A stretch of DNA of 64,000 nt from Acidithiobacillus sp. HP-2 (GCF_015100155.1 NZ_JACKZA010000003.1:1-64000); one strand, 5' to 3'; shown: positions 44,540-54,586, numbered from the stretch's first letter. Numbers and translations are program-made. Notes: generated from the letters alone by a model not told the origin.

Positions 44540-47296
44540 ATGTTTGGAACCATCATCCGTCATGTGGTTGGTAGTCGCAATGAGCGTCTGATTAAGAAAG
44601 CCCGTGCTGTAGTGGTCAGAATCAATGCGCTGGAAGAGCAATACCAGGCCATGGACGATACCAGTCTGGCCGGGCAGACAGCTATTTTCAAAGAGCGTAT
44701 CGCCCGGGGTGAAAGCCTCGATGCCTTACTGCCCGAAGCCTTTGCCGTGGTTCGCGAAGCTACCCGGCGGGTGATAGGTATGCGCCACTATGACGTGCAG
44801 CTGATTGGCGGATATATGCTGCATGAAGGCAAAATCGCAGAAATGCGGACCGGCGAAGGCAAGACACTGGTCGCTACGCTGCCCGCCTACCTGAATGCCT
44901 TGACGGGCAAGGGTGTGCACGTAATTACCGTCAATGATTATCTGGCCAGCCGTGATGCGCAATGGGTTGCCAAAGTACATAATTTTCTGGGGCTTAGCGT
45001 GGGCACCATCATTTCCGATCTGGCTACGGAAGACCGGCGTGCAGCTTATGCAGCCGATATTACCTATGGTACCAATAACGAATTCGGCTTCGATTATTTG
45101 CGCGACAATATGGCTTTTTCGCCTGCTGACCGGGTCCAGCGTGGCTTGCATTATGCGATTATTGACGAAGTGGACTCCATCCTCATTGATGAAGCGCGGA
45201 CTCCCCTTATTATCAGTGGCCCTACCGAAGAAAATACGGATTTATATTTCCGGGTAGACAAGCTGGTAGGGCAATTTGTCGTCGAGGAAGATTACACGGT
45301 TGACGAAAAAGCCAAGCAGGTGATGCTCACCGAGGAAGGTATTGAAAAGGCCGAAAGGCTCATGGCTGAACATGGCCTGCTGACTGAAGATAATCTTTAC
45401 GATCTGGCTAATGTCACCCTGGTGCATCATCTGAATCAGGCGCTGCGGGCGCATGTCATTTATCATCGCGAAACCGACTACATTGTCCGTGATGGCGAAG
45501 TTTGCATTGTGGATGAATTTACCGGTCGTATGATGACCGGGCGGCGCTGGTCCGACGGATTGCATCAGGCGGTGGAGGCCAAGGAAGGGGTCGAGGTCCA
45601 GAATGAAAATCAGACGCTGGCTTCCATTACCTTCCAGAATTATTTCCGGATGTACGACAAGCTTTCCGGAATGACCGGAACGGCTGATACTGAAGCGTTT
45701 GAACTGAATCAGATTTACAATCTGGAAGTGGTGGTTATCCCGACCCACAAGCCGGTTCGGCGTCTGGATATGGCGGATCTTATTTATCGCACGGCGCAGG
45801 AAAAATGGACGGCCATTGTTGGGGATATACGTGATTGTCATCAGCGTGGGCAACCGGTGCTGGTGGGTACGACTTCCATCGAGCATAACGAGTTTCTCTC
45901 GCATCTGCTCAAGCAGGCGAAAATTCCCCATGAAGTGTTGAACGCCAAGCAACACCAAAGGGAGGCGGAAATTATCGCCCAGGCGGGTACGCCCGGAGCG
46001 GTGACCATTGCCACCAACATGGCCGGTCGGGGCACGGACATTGTGTTGGGCGGCAATGTGGGGCATCAGGTGGATATGGTGCTGGCAGATCCGGATATGG
46101 ATGAAGAACGTAAAAGTGAGCGCGCCGAAGCCCTGAAAAATGGATGGCAAGGCTTGCATGATCGCTCAATCGAAGCGGGTGGTCTGCATATTATCGGTAC
46201 TGAACGCCACGAATCCCGGCGTGTGGATAATCAGTTGCGGGGCCGTTCCGGCCGGCAGGGTGATCCGGGCACCACCCGCTTTTATCTGTGCCTGGAAGAT
46301 CCGCTGATGCGGATTTTCGGCAGTGACCGTTTGGGTGGGCTGATGCAGAAGCTGGGGATGAAAGAGGGCGAGGCCATCGAACATCCCTGGGTCACTAAAT
46401 CCATTGAAAATGCGCAGCGCAAGGTCGAAAGTCGCAACTTCGATATTCGTAAACAACTGCTGGAATATGATGATGTAGCGAACGAGCAGCGTAAAATCAT
46501 TTATCAGCAGCGCAATGCCTTTATGGATGCGGATGATGTCAGCGAGGAAATCCAGGTTTTACGTGAGGATGTACTGGATGCAGTGCTGGCGGATTACACT
46601 CCTGCCGGAGTCATGGAAGAAGAATGGGATGTTCCGGGTCTGGAGTCGGCCCTGCAGCGGGTGTTCGGGCTGGAAGCCCCCGTCGAGCAGTGGCTGGAAC
46701 TCGACAAGCGTTTGAACTACGAAGGGCTGCGCAGCAGGATCATGGAGATGGTGCAAACGTCTTATGCCGAGAAAGAAGCCTTGATGGGTAGCGAAATGGC
46801 GCGCCATTTTGAAAAGTCCATCATGCTGCAGGTGCTGGACAGCCAGTGGAAAGATCATCTGGCAAGTATGGATCATTTGCGTGAAGGCATTCATTTACGC
46901 GGCTATGCGCAAAAAAATCCCAAGCAGGAATATAAAAAAGAGTCCCTGGCGATGTTCAACAGCATGTTGGCGCGCATGCGCGAAGAGGTCATCAGTACCT
47001 TGTCGCGTCTGCATGTCAGTCCAGCGGCGGAAACCATGGATTGGGACGCCCTGGCGCGCGCTGCCGCGCCGCAGCACATACAGTTTTCTCACCCTGATTT
47101 TGCGGGTGAGCCGCTGGCTGAAAATCCGGGTTTGAGCGCATTAGCCGAGGGGGTCCTCGGAGAATATCTGGCAGATTCGTCCACTCGTTCTCCTGCGCAA
47201 TCACCCCTGATTGGCGATGACAAAATTGGCCGGAATCAGCCCTGCCCCTGTGGATCAGGCAAAAAATACAAGCATTGTCACGGACGCTTACAATAA
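44540..47296 (+). CDS. secA: Preprotein translocase ATPase SecA
   Basis: SecA drives proteins through SecYEG. The 918-residue chain has Walker [25 protein letters not shown]-box [20 protein letters not shown], the preprotein domain, motif [40 protein letters not shown] and [11 protein letters not shown]. The C-terminal zinc site is [14 protein letters not shown], which binds SecB. No SecM-like leader is seen upstream. argJ follows after 9 bases. Confidence 0.97.
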   Translation: MFGTIIRHVVGSRNERLIKKARAVVVRINALEEQYQAMDDTSLAGQTAIFKERIARGESLDALLPEAFAVVREATRRVIGMRHYDVQLIGGYMLHEGKIAEMRTGEGKTLVATLPAYLNALTGKGVHVITVNDYLASRDAQWVAKVHNFLGLSVGTIISDLATEDRRAAYAADITYGTNNEFGFDYLRDNMAFSPADRVQRGLHYAIIDEVDSILIDEARTPLIISGPTEENTDLYFRVDKLVGQFVVEEDYTVDEKAKQVMLTEEGIEKAERLMAEHGLLTEDNLYDLANVTLVHHLNQALRAHVIYHRETDYIVRDGEVCIVDEFTGRMMTGRRWSDGLHQAVEAKEGVEVQNENQTLASITFQNYFRMYDKLSGMTGTADTEAFELNQIYNLEVVVIPTHKPVRRLDMADLIYRTAQEKWTAIVGDIRDCHQRGQPVLVGTTSIEHNEFLSHLLKQAKIPHEVLNAKQHQREAEIIAQAGTPGAVTIATNMAGRGTDIVLGGNVGHQVDMVLADPDMDEERKSERAEALKNGWQGLHDRSIEAGGLHIIGTERHESRRVDNQLRGRSGRQGDPGTTRFYLCLEDPLMRIFGSDRLGGLMQKLGMKEGEAIEHPWVTKSIENAQRKVESRNFDIRKQLLEYDDVANEQRKIIYQQRNAFMDADDVSEEIQVLREDVLDAVLADYTPAGVMEEEWDVPGLESALQRVFGLEAPVEQWLELDKRLNYEGLRSRIMEMVQTSYAEKEALMGSEMARHFEKSIMLQVLDSQWKDHLASMDHLREGIHLRGYAQKNPKQEYKKESLAMFNSMLARMREEVISTLSRLHVSPAAETMDWDALARAAAPQHIQFSHPDFAGEPLAENPGLSALAEGVLGEYLADSSTRSPAQSPLIGDDKIGRNQPCPCGSGKKYKHCHGRLQ

Positions 47297-47305
47297 GGAG
47301 CTGCT

Positions 47306-48532
47306 ATGGCTGTTGGCCTTCTTCCTCCCCACGATTTGCTGCCTGTAGCCGGTTTGCGGCTGGCGGTCACCGAAGCGGGCATCCGCTATGCCGGACGCCG
47401 TGACCTCACCCTGATTGCTGTGGATGAAGGCACTCAGGTAGCGGGAGTGTTTACGCGGAACCGCTTCTCGGCGGCGCCGGTATTGGTGGCCCAGCGGCAT
47501 TTGTCCTCGGGAACCTCCATCCGGGCGCTGGTCATCAATACGGGTAATGCCAATGCGGGTACGGGGGCTGCAGGCTTGCAGGCGGCAGAAGATTCCTGCC
47601 GGGTTGTTGCTGTCGCTTTGGATTGTCCTTGCGAGTCGGTGCTGCCCTTTTCCACCGGGGTGATAGGTGAACCGGTAGATCTGGCCGGAAAAATCTCTGC
47701 TGCGCTTCCCGCCTTGAAAATACATCTCGATGAAAATCATTGGGAAATGGCTGCCGCTGCCATCATGACTACCGATACTATCCCCAAGGCCTGCTCGCGG
47801 CAGCTTGAACTGGATGGTGAGCGGGTAACGGTAACGGGCATGGCCAAGGGTTCTGGCATGATTCGTCCAGATATGGCGACCATGCTGGCCTATCTGGCTA
47901 CCGATGCCCCCCTGCAGGGAGAAGCCTTGCAGCAGTGTCTGCAGGACGCCATGGCGCAATCGTTCAATCGGATTACGGTAGATGGAGACACTTCTACCAA
48001 TGACGCCTGTATGTTGATGGCGACGGGCAAAATTGCCGCTGAGCCCATCAGCAGTGCCGAAGATCCGCGCTATGCGCCGCTCTGTGCAGCGATCACCGAG
48101 GTGGCGCAATTTTTGGCCCAGGCCATTGTTCGGGATGGCGAGGGAGCCAGCAAATTTATTCCTATCCACATTGCAGGGGGGCGCAATGAGGAGGAATGTC
48201 TGCAGGTGGCTTATCGCATGGCGCACAGTCCTCTGATCAAGACGGCCTTTTTTGCTTCAGACCCCAACTGGGGGCGCTTGCTGGCCGCCATTGGTTCGGC
48301 CGGGGTCGATGATCTGGAAGTGGATAAGGTTCAGGTCAGCCTGGGGGAAACGCGTATTGTCCGGGATGGTGCCCGAGACCCTGATTACAGCGAGGCTGCC
48401 GGGCAGGCGGTGATGGCCGAGGCGGAAATTCCGGTGCGGGTGGATTTGGGTCGCGGGCAGGCGAGCGCGACGATCTGGACCTGTGATTTATCCTATGACT
48501 ACGTGCGTATTAACGCCGATTATCGCAGCTGA
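47306..48532 (+). CDS. argJ: Bifunctional ornithine acetyltransferase / N-acetylglutamate synthase
   Basis: ArgJ recycles the acetyl group in arginine synthesis. The self-cleavage site is in AAAIMTTDTIPKACSRQLEL, where the Thr after Met-Thr is the nucleophile. GMAKGSGMIRPDMATMLAYL, TVDGDTSTNDACMLMATG and DPNWGRLLAAIGSAGV are family motifs. The 408-residue length is normal. AAGGAG precedes the ATG. Often next to secA and a MutT gene in betaproteobacteria and relatives, as here. Whether it also makes acetylglutamate from acetyl-CoA cannot be read from sequence. Confidence 0.95.
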   Translation: MAVGLLPPHDLLPVAGLRLAVTEAGIRYAGRRDLTLIAVDEGTQVAGVFTRNRFSAAPVLVAQRHLSSGTSIRALVINTGNANAGTGAAGLQAAEDSCRVVAVALDCPCESVLPFSTGVIGEPVDLAGKISAALPALKIHLDENHWEMAAAAIMTTDTIPKACSRQLELDGERVTVTGMAKGSGMIRPDMATMLAYLATDAPLQGEALQQCLQDAMAQSFNRITVDGDTSTNDACMLMATGKIAAEPISSAEDPRYAPLCAAITEVAQFLAQAIVRDGEGASKFIPIHIAGGRNEEECLQVAYRMAHSPLIKTAFFASDPNWGRLLAAIGSAGVDDLEVDKVQVSLGETRIVRDGARDPDYSEAAGQAVMAEAEIPVRVDLGRGQASATIWTCDLSYDYVRINADYRS

Positions 48533-49521
48533 TGACCGTCGTTCCTGTAGCCACGGGCATTCTTGAGGACGAAAAAGGTCGTCTGCTTGTTTCCCTGCGC
48601 CCTGAAGGCAAACCCTGGCCGGGGTTTTGGGAGTTTCCCGGTGGCAAGGTGGATCCCGGAGAAACAGCCGTGGAGGCTCTGCATCGCGAGTTATGGGAAG
48701 AAATCGGCATCCGGGTGCAGGATGCGGAACCATTCCGGACCCTGGATTATACCTACCCCGAGCGGACGGTGCGCCTGCATTTTTATCGGGTGCGACGCTG
48801 GAATGGTGCGGCTCATGGTAAGGAAGGGCAGCAGATTCGCTGGTTGTACCCCTGGGAAATTCCGGCGTTGGAGTGTCTGCCCGCCAACCTGCGGATGACG
48901 GCAGCCGTACTGGAAGAATCTTTGCCGCACCCGCCACTATGCCTGATTGTAGATCCGGCCCGTGTGGAGCCCCAGGCATTCGCTCATGCCTGGCGGGAAG
49001 CGCTGAGAGCCGGCCTGCAATGGGTGATTCTGCGTTGCAAAAGCGCTATGGATGAAGAGCGCGCGAAGTTGTTGAAATCCCTTTGCGCAGAATCCCTGGC
49101 CGCAGGTGCGCAGGTCTGGCTGAATCATGCTGAACCTCTGCCGGACTGGCCGCATAGTGGTCGGCATTTGACGCAATCCCAATTGGAAGCTGGCTTGCGC
49201 CCTTCGGAGCCCTTTGGTGCTTCCTGTCACAATGCCGGGGAAATCCACCAGGCGGCCCAGGCGGGGGCCCGTTATGCCTTGCTTTCCCCATTGTTTTCCA
49301 CCCGCTCCCATCCGGATACGCTGCCATTGGGCGAAAAAGCATTTGCCGAACTGGTGGAAATATCGGCCATACCGCTTATTGCCTTGGGTGGGCTAACGGC
49401 AGAGCGTGTTCCTGCGGCCGTGGCTGCCGGGGCCAGTGGGGTTGCCATCCTCTCGGGAATTCTCGACGCTCCTGATCCTTTTGTTACCACCAGTGATTTT
49501 CTGCGCTATTGGAGACCCTGA
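48532..49521 (+). CDS. Nudix hydrolase (MutT-like) fused to a ThiE-like domain
   Basis: The N-terminal ~130 residues form a Nudix domain with box GGKVDPGETAVEALHRELWE followed by EIGI. It resembles MutT, which removes 8-oxo-dGTP. The C-terminal ~190 residues are a ThiE-like TIM barrel with LCLIVDPARVEPQAFAHAWR, SPLFSTRSHPDTLPLGEK and LGGLTAERVPAAVAAGASGV. Several ThiE phosphate-binding residues look changed (VILRCKSAM instead of QLRxK; no clear HTPTK). Thiamine phosphate synthase activity is therefore doubtful. Start overlaps the argJ stop by one base. The fusion is known in other proteobacteria. Confidence 0.85.
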   Translation: MTVVPVATGILEDEKGRLLVSLRPEGKPWPGFWEFPGGKVDPGETAVEALHRELWEEIGIRVQDAEPFRTLDYTYPERTVRLHFYRVRRWNGAAHGKEGQQIRWLYPWEIPALECLPANLRMTAAVLEESLPHPPLCLIVDPARVEPQAFAHAWREALRAGLQWVILRCKSAMDEERAKLLKSLCAESLAAGAQVWLNHAEPLPDWPHSGRHLTQSQLEAGLRPSEPFGASCHNAGEIHQAAQAGARYALLSPLFSTRSHPDTLPLGEKAFAELVEISAIPLIALGGLTAERVPAAVAAGASGVAILSGILDAPDPFVTTSDFLRYWRP

Positions 49522-50490
49522 GTGCCCCGAATTTCCGTCGTTATCCCGCTGTACAACGAAATCGACAACGTCACACCGCTGTGTGATGCCCTGAGTGCGG
49601 CGCTGGCGGGAGCAGATGCTGAAATCATCATTGTCGATGATGGTAGTCGTGATGGCAGTGCGGCGGCCCTGGACCGGGAAGCCGCAGCACGCGGAAACCA
49701 TTTCAAGATGATTCATCTGCAAAGAAATTTTGGCCAGACAGCGGCCATGCAGGCGGGAATTGATGCTGCCCAGGGGGAGGTCATCGTGACCCTGGATGCG
49801 GACCTGCAAAATGATCCTCAGGATATTCTCCCTTTGGCTGAGCGCTTGCTGGCTGAAAATCTGGATGTTGTAGCGGGTTGGCGCAAAAATCGCCAGGATG
49901 GTCTGTTTTTGCGCAAAATACCTTCGCGTATCGCCAATCGACTCATTCGCCGCTTTACGGGGGTACGTTTGCATGATTATGGCTGCACGCTCAAAGCCTA
50001 CCGGGCTTCGGTGATCAAGGGGGTGCGTCTTTATGGAGAAATGCACCGCTTTATTCCGGCCTGGTTATCGACCCTGACTTACACCGATCGTATTGTGGAA
50101 GTGCCCGTGCGTCATCATGCGCGTGTGGCAGGCAAGAGCAAGTACGGGATTTCCCGAACTTTTCGGGTGCTGGTAGACTTATTGTTCGTCAAGTTTTTTC
50201 TGGGTTACAGCCAGCGACCCATGCATTTTTTTGGTACTGTCGGGCTGTTTTCGCTGTTTGTAGGCTCTGGCATGCTGATTTATCTGTTTATTGATAAATT
50301 CGCCGAAGGCGCAGAGATTTCCGGTCGGCCCATGCTCATTGCGGGCGTCCTGTTTTTTCTGGGAGGACTGCAGTTTTTGAATACGGGTATTGTCGGAGAG
50401 ATGTTGTCGCGGATATATCATGAATCCCAGGATAAAAAGACTTATGTGATTCGCCATACGGTGCATCTTGACCCGGGTGCCGAACCCTGA
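49522..50490 (+). CDS. Membrane-bound family 2 glycosyltransferase (ArnC/GtrB-like)
   Basis: The GT-A domain has ISVVIPLYNEIDNVTPLCDA, EIIIVDDGSRDGSAAAL and VTLDADLQNDPQDILPLAE (DxD-like). A C-terminal part has two membrane helices (FFGTVGLFSLFVGSGMLIYL and MLIAGVLFFLGGLQFLNTGI). This arrangement is typical of enzymes that transfer a sugar to undecaprenyl phosphate. The sugar is not predictable; ArnC would be one option but no other arn gene is here. It starts with GTG directly after the Nudix stop. It is 322 residues. Confidence 0.8.
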   Translation: MPRISVVIPLYNEIDNVTPLCDALSAALAGADAEIIIVDDGSRDGSAAALDREAAARGNHFKMIHLQRNFGQTAAMQAGIDAAQGEVIVTLDADLQNDPQDILPLAERLLAENLDVVAGWRKNRQDGLFLRKIPSRIANRLIRRFTGVRLHDYGCTLKAYRASVIKGVRLYGEMHRFIPAWLSTLTYTDRIVEVPVRHHARVAGKSKYGISRTFRVLVDLLFVKFFLGYSQRPMHFFGTVGLFSLFVGSGMLIYLFIDKFAEGAEISGRPMLIAGVLFFLGGLQFLNTGIVGEMLSRIYHESQDKKTYVIRHTVHLDPGAEP

Positions 50491-51206
50491 TGGCCGTTCC
50501 TATTTTGATGTATCACAATATTGACCGCGCACCCAAAGAGGTGAAATTGCGCGGTCTTTACGTTTCTCCAGAACGATTCCGGCGCCAGATGGCATTGCTG
50601 CATCGCTTTGGTTATCAGGGTTTGTCCATGTCTGCGGCCTTGCCCTATATTCATGGCGAAGCCAAAGGAAAAGTGGTTGCCATTACCTTTGATGATGGCT
50701 ATCGGGATAATCTGGAAAATGCCTTGCCGGTTTTGCAGCATTATGGATTTACGGCGACCTGTTACATGGTCAGCGCGGCCCTGGGTGCGGACAATGCCTG
50801 GGATGCGGCAGAACTGGGCGTACACAAGCCGTTGATGTCCGCAACAGAGTTGCGGCAATGGCAAGCAGCCGGGATGGAAGTCGGCGCCCATAGTCGTCAT
50901 CATCCCCGTCTGCCGGATCTGACGGAAGCGGATCTGCTCAATGAAATGGCCGGTTCACGACAGGATCTGGAAAGACTGTTGGATGTTCCCGTCACGCAAT
51001 TTTGTTACCCATACGGTGCCGCAGGGCAGCGCGAGCGGAAAGCGGCAAAACAGGCTGGGTATTTGGCGGCCGTGACCGTGCGCCGGGGGCGCGCCCGAGC
51101 GGGGGTGGAGGACCCTTTTGACCTTCCCCGAGTCATGGTTGGCGGACATCATGGCCCCCACGTATTTCCCATGCAGATCTGGACAGCGTATGAGGATCGG
51201 CATTGA
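50490..51206 (+). CDS. Polysaccharide deacetylase (NodB-type)
   Basis: The 238-residue protein has the NodB fold motifs ILMYHNIDRAPKEVKLRGLY, VAITFDDGYRDNLENALPVL (metal and catalytic Asp near residues 66-67), EVGAHSRHHPRLPDLTEADL (His-x3-His) and QFCYPYGAAGQRERKAAKQA. No signal peptide is clear. In LPS clusters such enzymes deacetylate a sugar on a lipid carrier or core, but its target is unknown. The 5' end overlaps the preceding gene by one base and the 3' end the following gene by 4. Confidence 0.83.
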   Translation: MAVPILMYHNIDRAPKEVKLRGLYVSPERFRRQMALLHRFGYQGLSMSAALPYIHGEAKGKVVAITFDDGYRDNLENALPVLQHYGFTATCYMVSAALGADNAWDAAELGVHKPLMSATELRQWQAAGMEVGAHSRHHPRLPDLTEADLLNEMAGSRQDLERLLDVPVTQFCYPYGAAGQRERKAAKQAGYLAAVTVRRGRARAGVEDPFDLPRVMVGGHHGPHVFPMQIWTAYEDRH

Positions 51207-52282
51207 GCACCACTGGGCGGCGTTTGCTCTGGGTAGGTACAAATCCGGGGGGGGGAGGGACAGAAACCCATATGATCACCATGTGTCGGGCTTTGGCGGA
51301 TGTCGGCGTGGACATGCACGCATTTGTGCATCCCCGGGGACATATTGGCGAGGCTTTGTCTGACAGTTTGGTCAAGTTGCACTATGGGGTGTTCCGTAAC
51401 AGTGCCGATGCGCCAGCCATGCGCAAGCTATGGAAAATTATCCGTCATGTGCAACCCGATTGGCTGATCGGGAGTTTCAGCAAGGAATACTGGCCACTCG
51501 CCATACTCAGTCGAATGAGTGGCTGTCCTCTGGTATTGTTCCGGCATATGGATTTACGCCTCAGACCCAGCACACGCTGGCTTTTATCGCGCTGGCCCTT
51601 GCGGCTTTTCGCCATATCCGAATACTTGCGTCGTCGTCTGATAGAACAGGGCATTCCTCCGGAGCGGGTAGAAGTACTCCTGAATCCCATCCATCTGGCA
51701 GAATTCCATCGGGATGCTGAAGCCCGTCACAATGGGCGAAGTGATTTAGGGCTGACTGATGCGGATTTCCTCTTGGGTTTTGTGGGTGCATGGCATCGGG
51801 GTAAAGGCGTTTTCATGTTGGCCGATGCCATTGATGCCGCCCACGCACAAAATGCCCATGTTCATGGCCTATGGTTAGGTGGTGGGGCGCACGAGGAAGA
51901 ATTGCGTTCCCGACTGGTCAATAAACCCTGGCATCATGTGCTGGGTTGGCAAAATCCGGTAATGCCTTGGTATAGTGTGATGGATGCTTTGACCCTGCCG
52001 TCCATAGAACCCGATACTTTCGGCCGGGTTTGCCTGGAGGCCCAGGCCTGTGGAACACCAGTGCTGGGCGCGGACATAGGGGGTATTCCTGAGAGTTTTG
52101 TGGATGGTGAGGGAGGTTGGTTGTTGCCGGCTGGAGATGTTTTGCGCTGGGAAAATGCTCTGCTGAGTTTGTTGGCGGATCCGGCGTTGCGAGAAAATTC
52201 TGCTGATGCAGGACCTGTTTACGCAACAGGATTTGCCTCGGAAAACATTGCCTGCAATTTTTTGCTGGAGTTGCAGCAATGA
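51203..52282 (+). CDS. Family 4 glycosyltransferase with a G9 tract near its start
   Basis: The GT-B fold protein of 359 residues has an N-terminal glycine-rich loop (LLWVGTNPGGGGTETHMITM) and a C-terminal nucleotide-sugar site DALTLPSIEPDTFGRVCLEA followed by QACGTPVLGADIGGIPESFV. It starts at TTG (TTGA overlap with the deacetylase stop). Nine consecutive G residues at 51247-51255 encode codons 15-18. A one-base slip would truncate the protein after a few dozen codons. The sugar and acceptor are unknown; placement in the LPS operon suggests core or O-chain assembly. Confidence 0.83.
   Translation: MSTTGRRLLWVGTNPGGGGTETHMITMCRALADVGVDMHAFVHPRGHIGEALSDSLVKLHYGVFRNSADAPAMRKLWKIIRHVQPDWLIGSFSKEYWPLAILSRMSGCPLVLFRHMDLRLRPSTRWLLSRWPLRLFAISEYLRRRLIEQGIPPERVEVLLNPIHLAEFHRDAEARHNGRSDLGLTDADFLLGFVGAWHRGKGVFMLADAIDAAHAQNAHVHGLWLGGGAHEEELRSRLVNKPWHHVLGWQNPVMPWYSVMDALTLPSIEPDTFGRVCLEAQACGTPVLGADIGGIPESFVDGEGGWLLPAGDVLRWENALLSLLADPALRENSADAGPVYATGFASENIACNFLLELQQ
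51247..51255 (+). repeat. Homopolymeric G9 tract inside glycosyltransferase gene
   Basis: Nine G residues in a row, followed by A and another GGG, lie about 45 bases after the start codon. It is the longest such run I noticed in the window. The run keeps the frame open at its present length. Runs like this change length by slippage in many bacteria. Confidence 0.9.
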
Positions 52283-52304
52283 TTGCTGGTTTTGTGGGCT
52301 AAAC

Positions 52305-53399
52305 ATGGCGCGTGCTATTCCTGCCAATCCCCAGCGTATTTTACTGATCAAATCCCACAGCGCGGGCATAGGTGATATTCTCCGCAGCTCTGCGGCTTGG
52401 GCCGTCCTCAAAAAACGTTGGCCCGATGTCGAGTTGCATTTGCTGTTTTTAACGCGCTGGCCAGGATATCCCAGTGAAGCGTTGATTCGTGAACATTTCC
52501 TGCTTTCCAGTGCACATTTTCTGCCTATGCAGGAAGGGCGTTTCTGGGGGATGCGTGGAGTGGGGCCTCGAACCTGGAGACGTCTGTTGCCGGAATTGAG
52601 GAAAATTGCCGAGCAGATTCAGCCTGATTTAATTATTGATCATGAACCTCATGGTTTGGAAACAGCTCTTGTGACCCGCTTTCTGAGATATAAGCTCCAT
52701 GACGTAGCGACTATCGGCGTGGCTCAAGTGCCTGGACGGGGATTTTTGTATGATCGCGCTAGTATCTCCTTCAAAGAATATGTGCGAGAAAGAAATATCC
52801 TTTGGCCGATGGATTATACCGAGCGAGATTTTGTTGCTTTGACAGCTTTGGGTTTGGCCCGTCACGGTCAACCTATATCACTAGTTTGCACTAATGCAGG
52901 GAAAAATTGGCAGGTAAATAAATTAAATAAACTTGGCACAAGTAGGTTATTAGGACTTAATATTGGCTGTGGAACAAAGGGAGCTGAATCTCGACGACCA
53001 CCTGTCGAATTGCTCGTTGCATCTTTGGGGCCTCAATACCTTCCTGACGATGTAACTATTTTACTTAGCGGATCTGCAGAAGAACAAGTTATTAATGAAA
53101 GCTTCGTTGAGCAATATCGCCAGAGTTGGGGAGAGTCCAGAACTATCATGGATTTCGCAGGTAAGCTTTCTCTCTCTGAACTTACCGGACTAATTAATGC
53201 GTGCCAGGTTTTTATTTCCAGCGATTCTGGGCCCTACCATATGGCGGTCGGTTTAGCCATTCCAACAATTGCGCTGTTTAATTTTGAAGAACCAACAGCA
53301 TATCATTGTGAAAAAAATATTCAGATACTGGTCGCACCCACGATCGAGCAGCTGGGTGTATGTTTGTTTCGTTATTTCCAGGACGAGAGGGCCTCATGA
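52305..53399 (+). CDS. Family 9 glycosyltransferase (heptosyltransferase-like)
   Basis: The 364-residue protein has the GT9 start RILLIKSHSAGIGDILRSSA and the end INACQVFISSDSGPYHMAVG with LAIPTIALFNFEEP, the expected nucleotide-sugar pocket. The ATG at 52305 is preferred over an upstream in-frame ATG at 52206 that overlaps the previous gene by 77 bases and adds an unrelated stretch. The middle (about 52860-53150) is visibly richer in A/T than neighbouring genes. Its acceptor is unknown. It overlaps waaL by four bases. Confidence 0.8.
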   Translation: MARAIPANPQRILLIKSHSAGIGDILRSSAAWAVLKKRWPDVELHLLFLTRWPGYPSEALIREHFLLSSAHFLPMQEGRFWGMRGVGPRTWRRLLPELRKIAEQIQPDLIIDHEPHGLETALVTRFLRYKLHDVATIGVAQVPGRGFLYDRASISFKEYVRERNILWPMDYTERDFVALTALGLARHGQPISLVCTNAGKNWQVNKLNKLGTSRLLGLNIGCGTKGAESRRPPVELLVASLGPQYLPDDVTILLSGSAEEQVINESFVEQYRQSWGESRTIMDFAGKLSLSELTGLINACQVFISSDSGPYHMAVGLAIPTIALFNFEEPTAYHCEKNIQILVAPTIEQLGVCLFRYFQDERAS

Positions 53400-54586
53400 A
53401 AAGGTTGATCCATGCCCGGGTGGTTCCACATTTTTATGGACTTCCCCTCTTTTTGTTTCCGATTACTACTGCGGGTTCAGGTATCGCATTGGGACTGTTG
53501 CTGCTTGTCTATGGACTCAGTAATGAGTGGCAAAACTGGCGAGAGATTGGTCTACGGCGTTGGGCTTGGCCGTGGGCCTTATTCATCTTTTGGACTCTCA
53601 TCGGTCTAGCGTGGACAACTAACATGTTCTTCGGGCAGAAAGTAGCCGTAGCCACTGGTTATGGCCTGTTAGCCTTTTTGGGCGCCACTCTGAGCTGGAA
53701 TCAGGCAACAATAAAGATTGTTATTCGTTATTTTCTTTTTGGCATTTTACTGAATGAGCTAATTGCCATCATGATGACCTTGCAGCTCTTGCCCTGGCCG
53801 AATGGGGACGGGCCTATGACCGGTCTATGCGATCATATTTTTTTGTCGTTCATCCTTGCCCATGCCCTTTTTTGGCTCAGTTATGACTGGAAACACCAAT
53901 GGTGTTTCCCTCGCTGGATAACAACCCTCTTATTTCTTTTATTCATTCTCCAACTTTTTATCGCCCCTGCGCGCTCCGGGCAGTTGACATTTGTTTTGTT
54001 CTTTCCGATTGCTCTCGCTATTTTATATCCGGGGCGTTGGCGTTGGGGGCTTCCAGTTTTAGGTTTGGCATTGATTCTGGTGGTAGCATTTACACCGGAA
54101 CTGCGTGTTCATTTCTCTCAAGGTATTACGGAACTGCTGCACTTCAATCTGGGTAAGAATGATATTAGTAGCAGTTGGGGATTACGCTTGTTGGCCATGT
54201 GGGCAGGACTATTAATGTTCTTTAATCATCCCTTGGTAGGTGTTGGTACCGGAAACTTTTATCCTGCAGCATTGCAATTGATGCACGCTCACATCATACC
54301 CGGAGACGGCGGGTTCATTATGAACACTGCCGCCAACAGCTTTTTAAGTGTGGCAGCCAGTCAAGGCAGTATCGGCTTGATACTTTTCCTGTTGGTGATC
54401 TGGTTTGTCGGCCGGGAAGCCTGGTTTGCACGGAATACTCCTTGGGGATGGTTTGCATTGAGTTATTTCATTATCTATCTGGTGGGCGGCCTTTTTGATT
54501 CTCTTAACTGGGGTTATGCAGATGCCATCACTGTAGCCCTCATGGCTGGGTTGCCATTGCATAGGCGAGAGAGGGCTGAGCTCTGA
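53396..54586 (+). CDS. O-antigen ligase / polymerase-like membrane protein (WaaL-type)
   Basis: About ten to twelve membrane helices and a large loop near residues 270-310 identify the O-antigen ligase (Wzy_C) superfamily. The ATG at 53396 follows GAGAGG and overlaps the previous stop (ATGA). The family motif H-N-x9-G-x-x-G appears as AANSFLSVAASQGSIG, with Ala where the conserved His is expected. It is 396 residues. It may ligate O-chains or oligosaccharides to core; a polymerase role is also possible. Confidence 0.72.
   Translation: MKRLIHARVVPHFYGLPLFLFPITTAGSGIALGLLLLVYGLSNEWQNWREIGLRRWAWPWALFIFWTLIGLAWTTNMFFGQKVAVATGYGLLAFLGATLSWNQATIKIVIRYFLFGILLNELIAIMMTLQLLPWPNGDGPMTGLCDHIFLSFILAHALFWLSYDWKHQWCFPRWITTLLFLLFILQLFIAPARSGQLTFVLFFPIALAILYPGRWRWGLPVLGLALILVVAFTPELRVHFSQGITELLHFNLGKNDISSSWGLRLLAMWAGLLMFFNHPLVGVGTGNFYPAALQLMHAHIIPGDGGFIMNTAANSFLSVAASQGSIGLILFLLVIWFVGREAWFARNTPWGWFALSYFIIYLVGGLFDSLNWGYADAITVALMAGLPLHRRERAEL

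Noticed and set aside
45242-46159. 305-codon frame on the minus strand
   Set aside because: Antisense to secA, which is complete and conserved throughout.
47288-48226. 312-codon frame on the minus strand
   Set aside because: It is antisense to argJ, has no family signature, and argJ shows all expected motifs and a good ribosome site.
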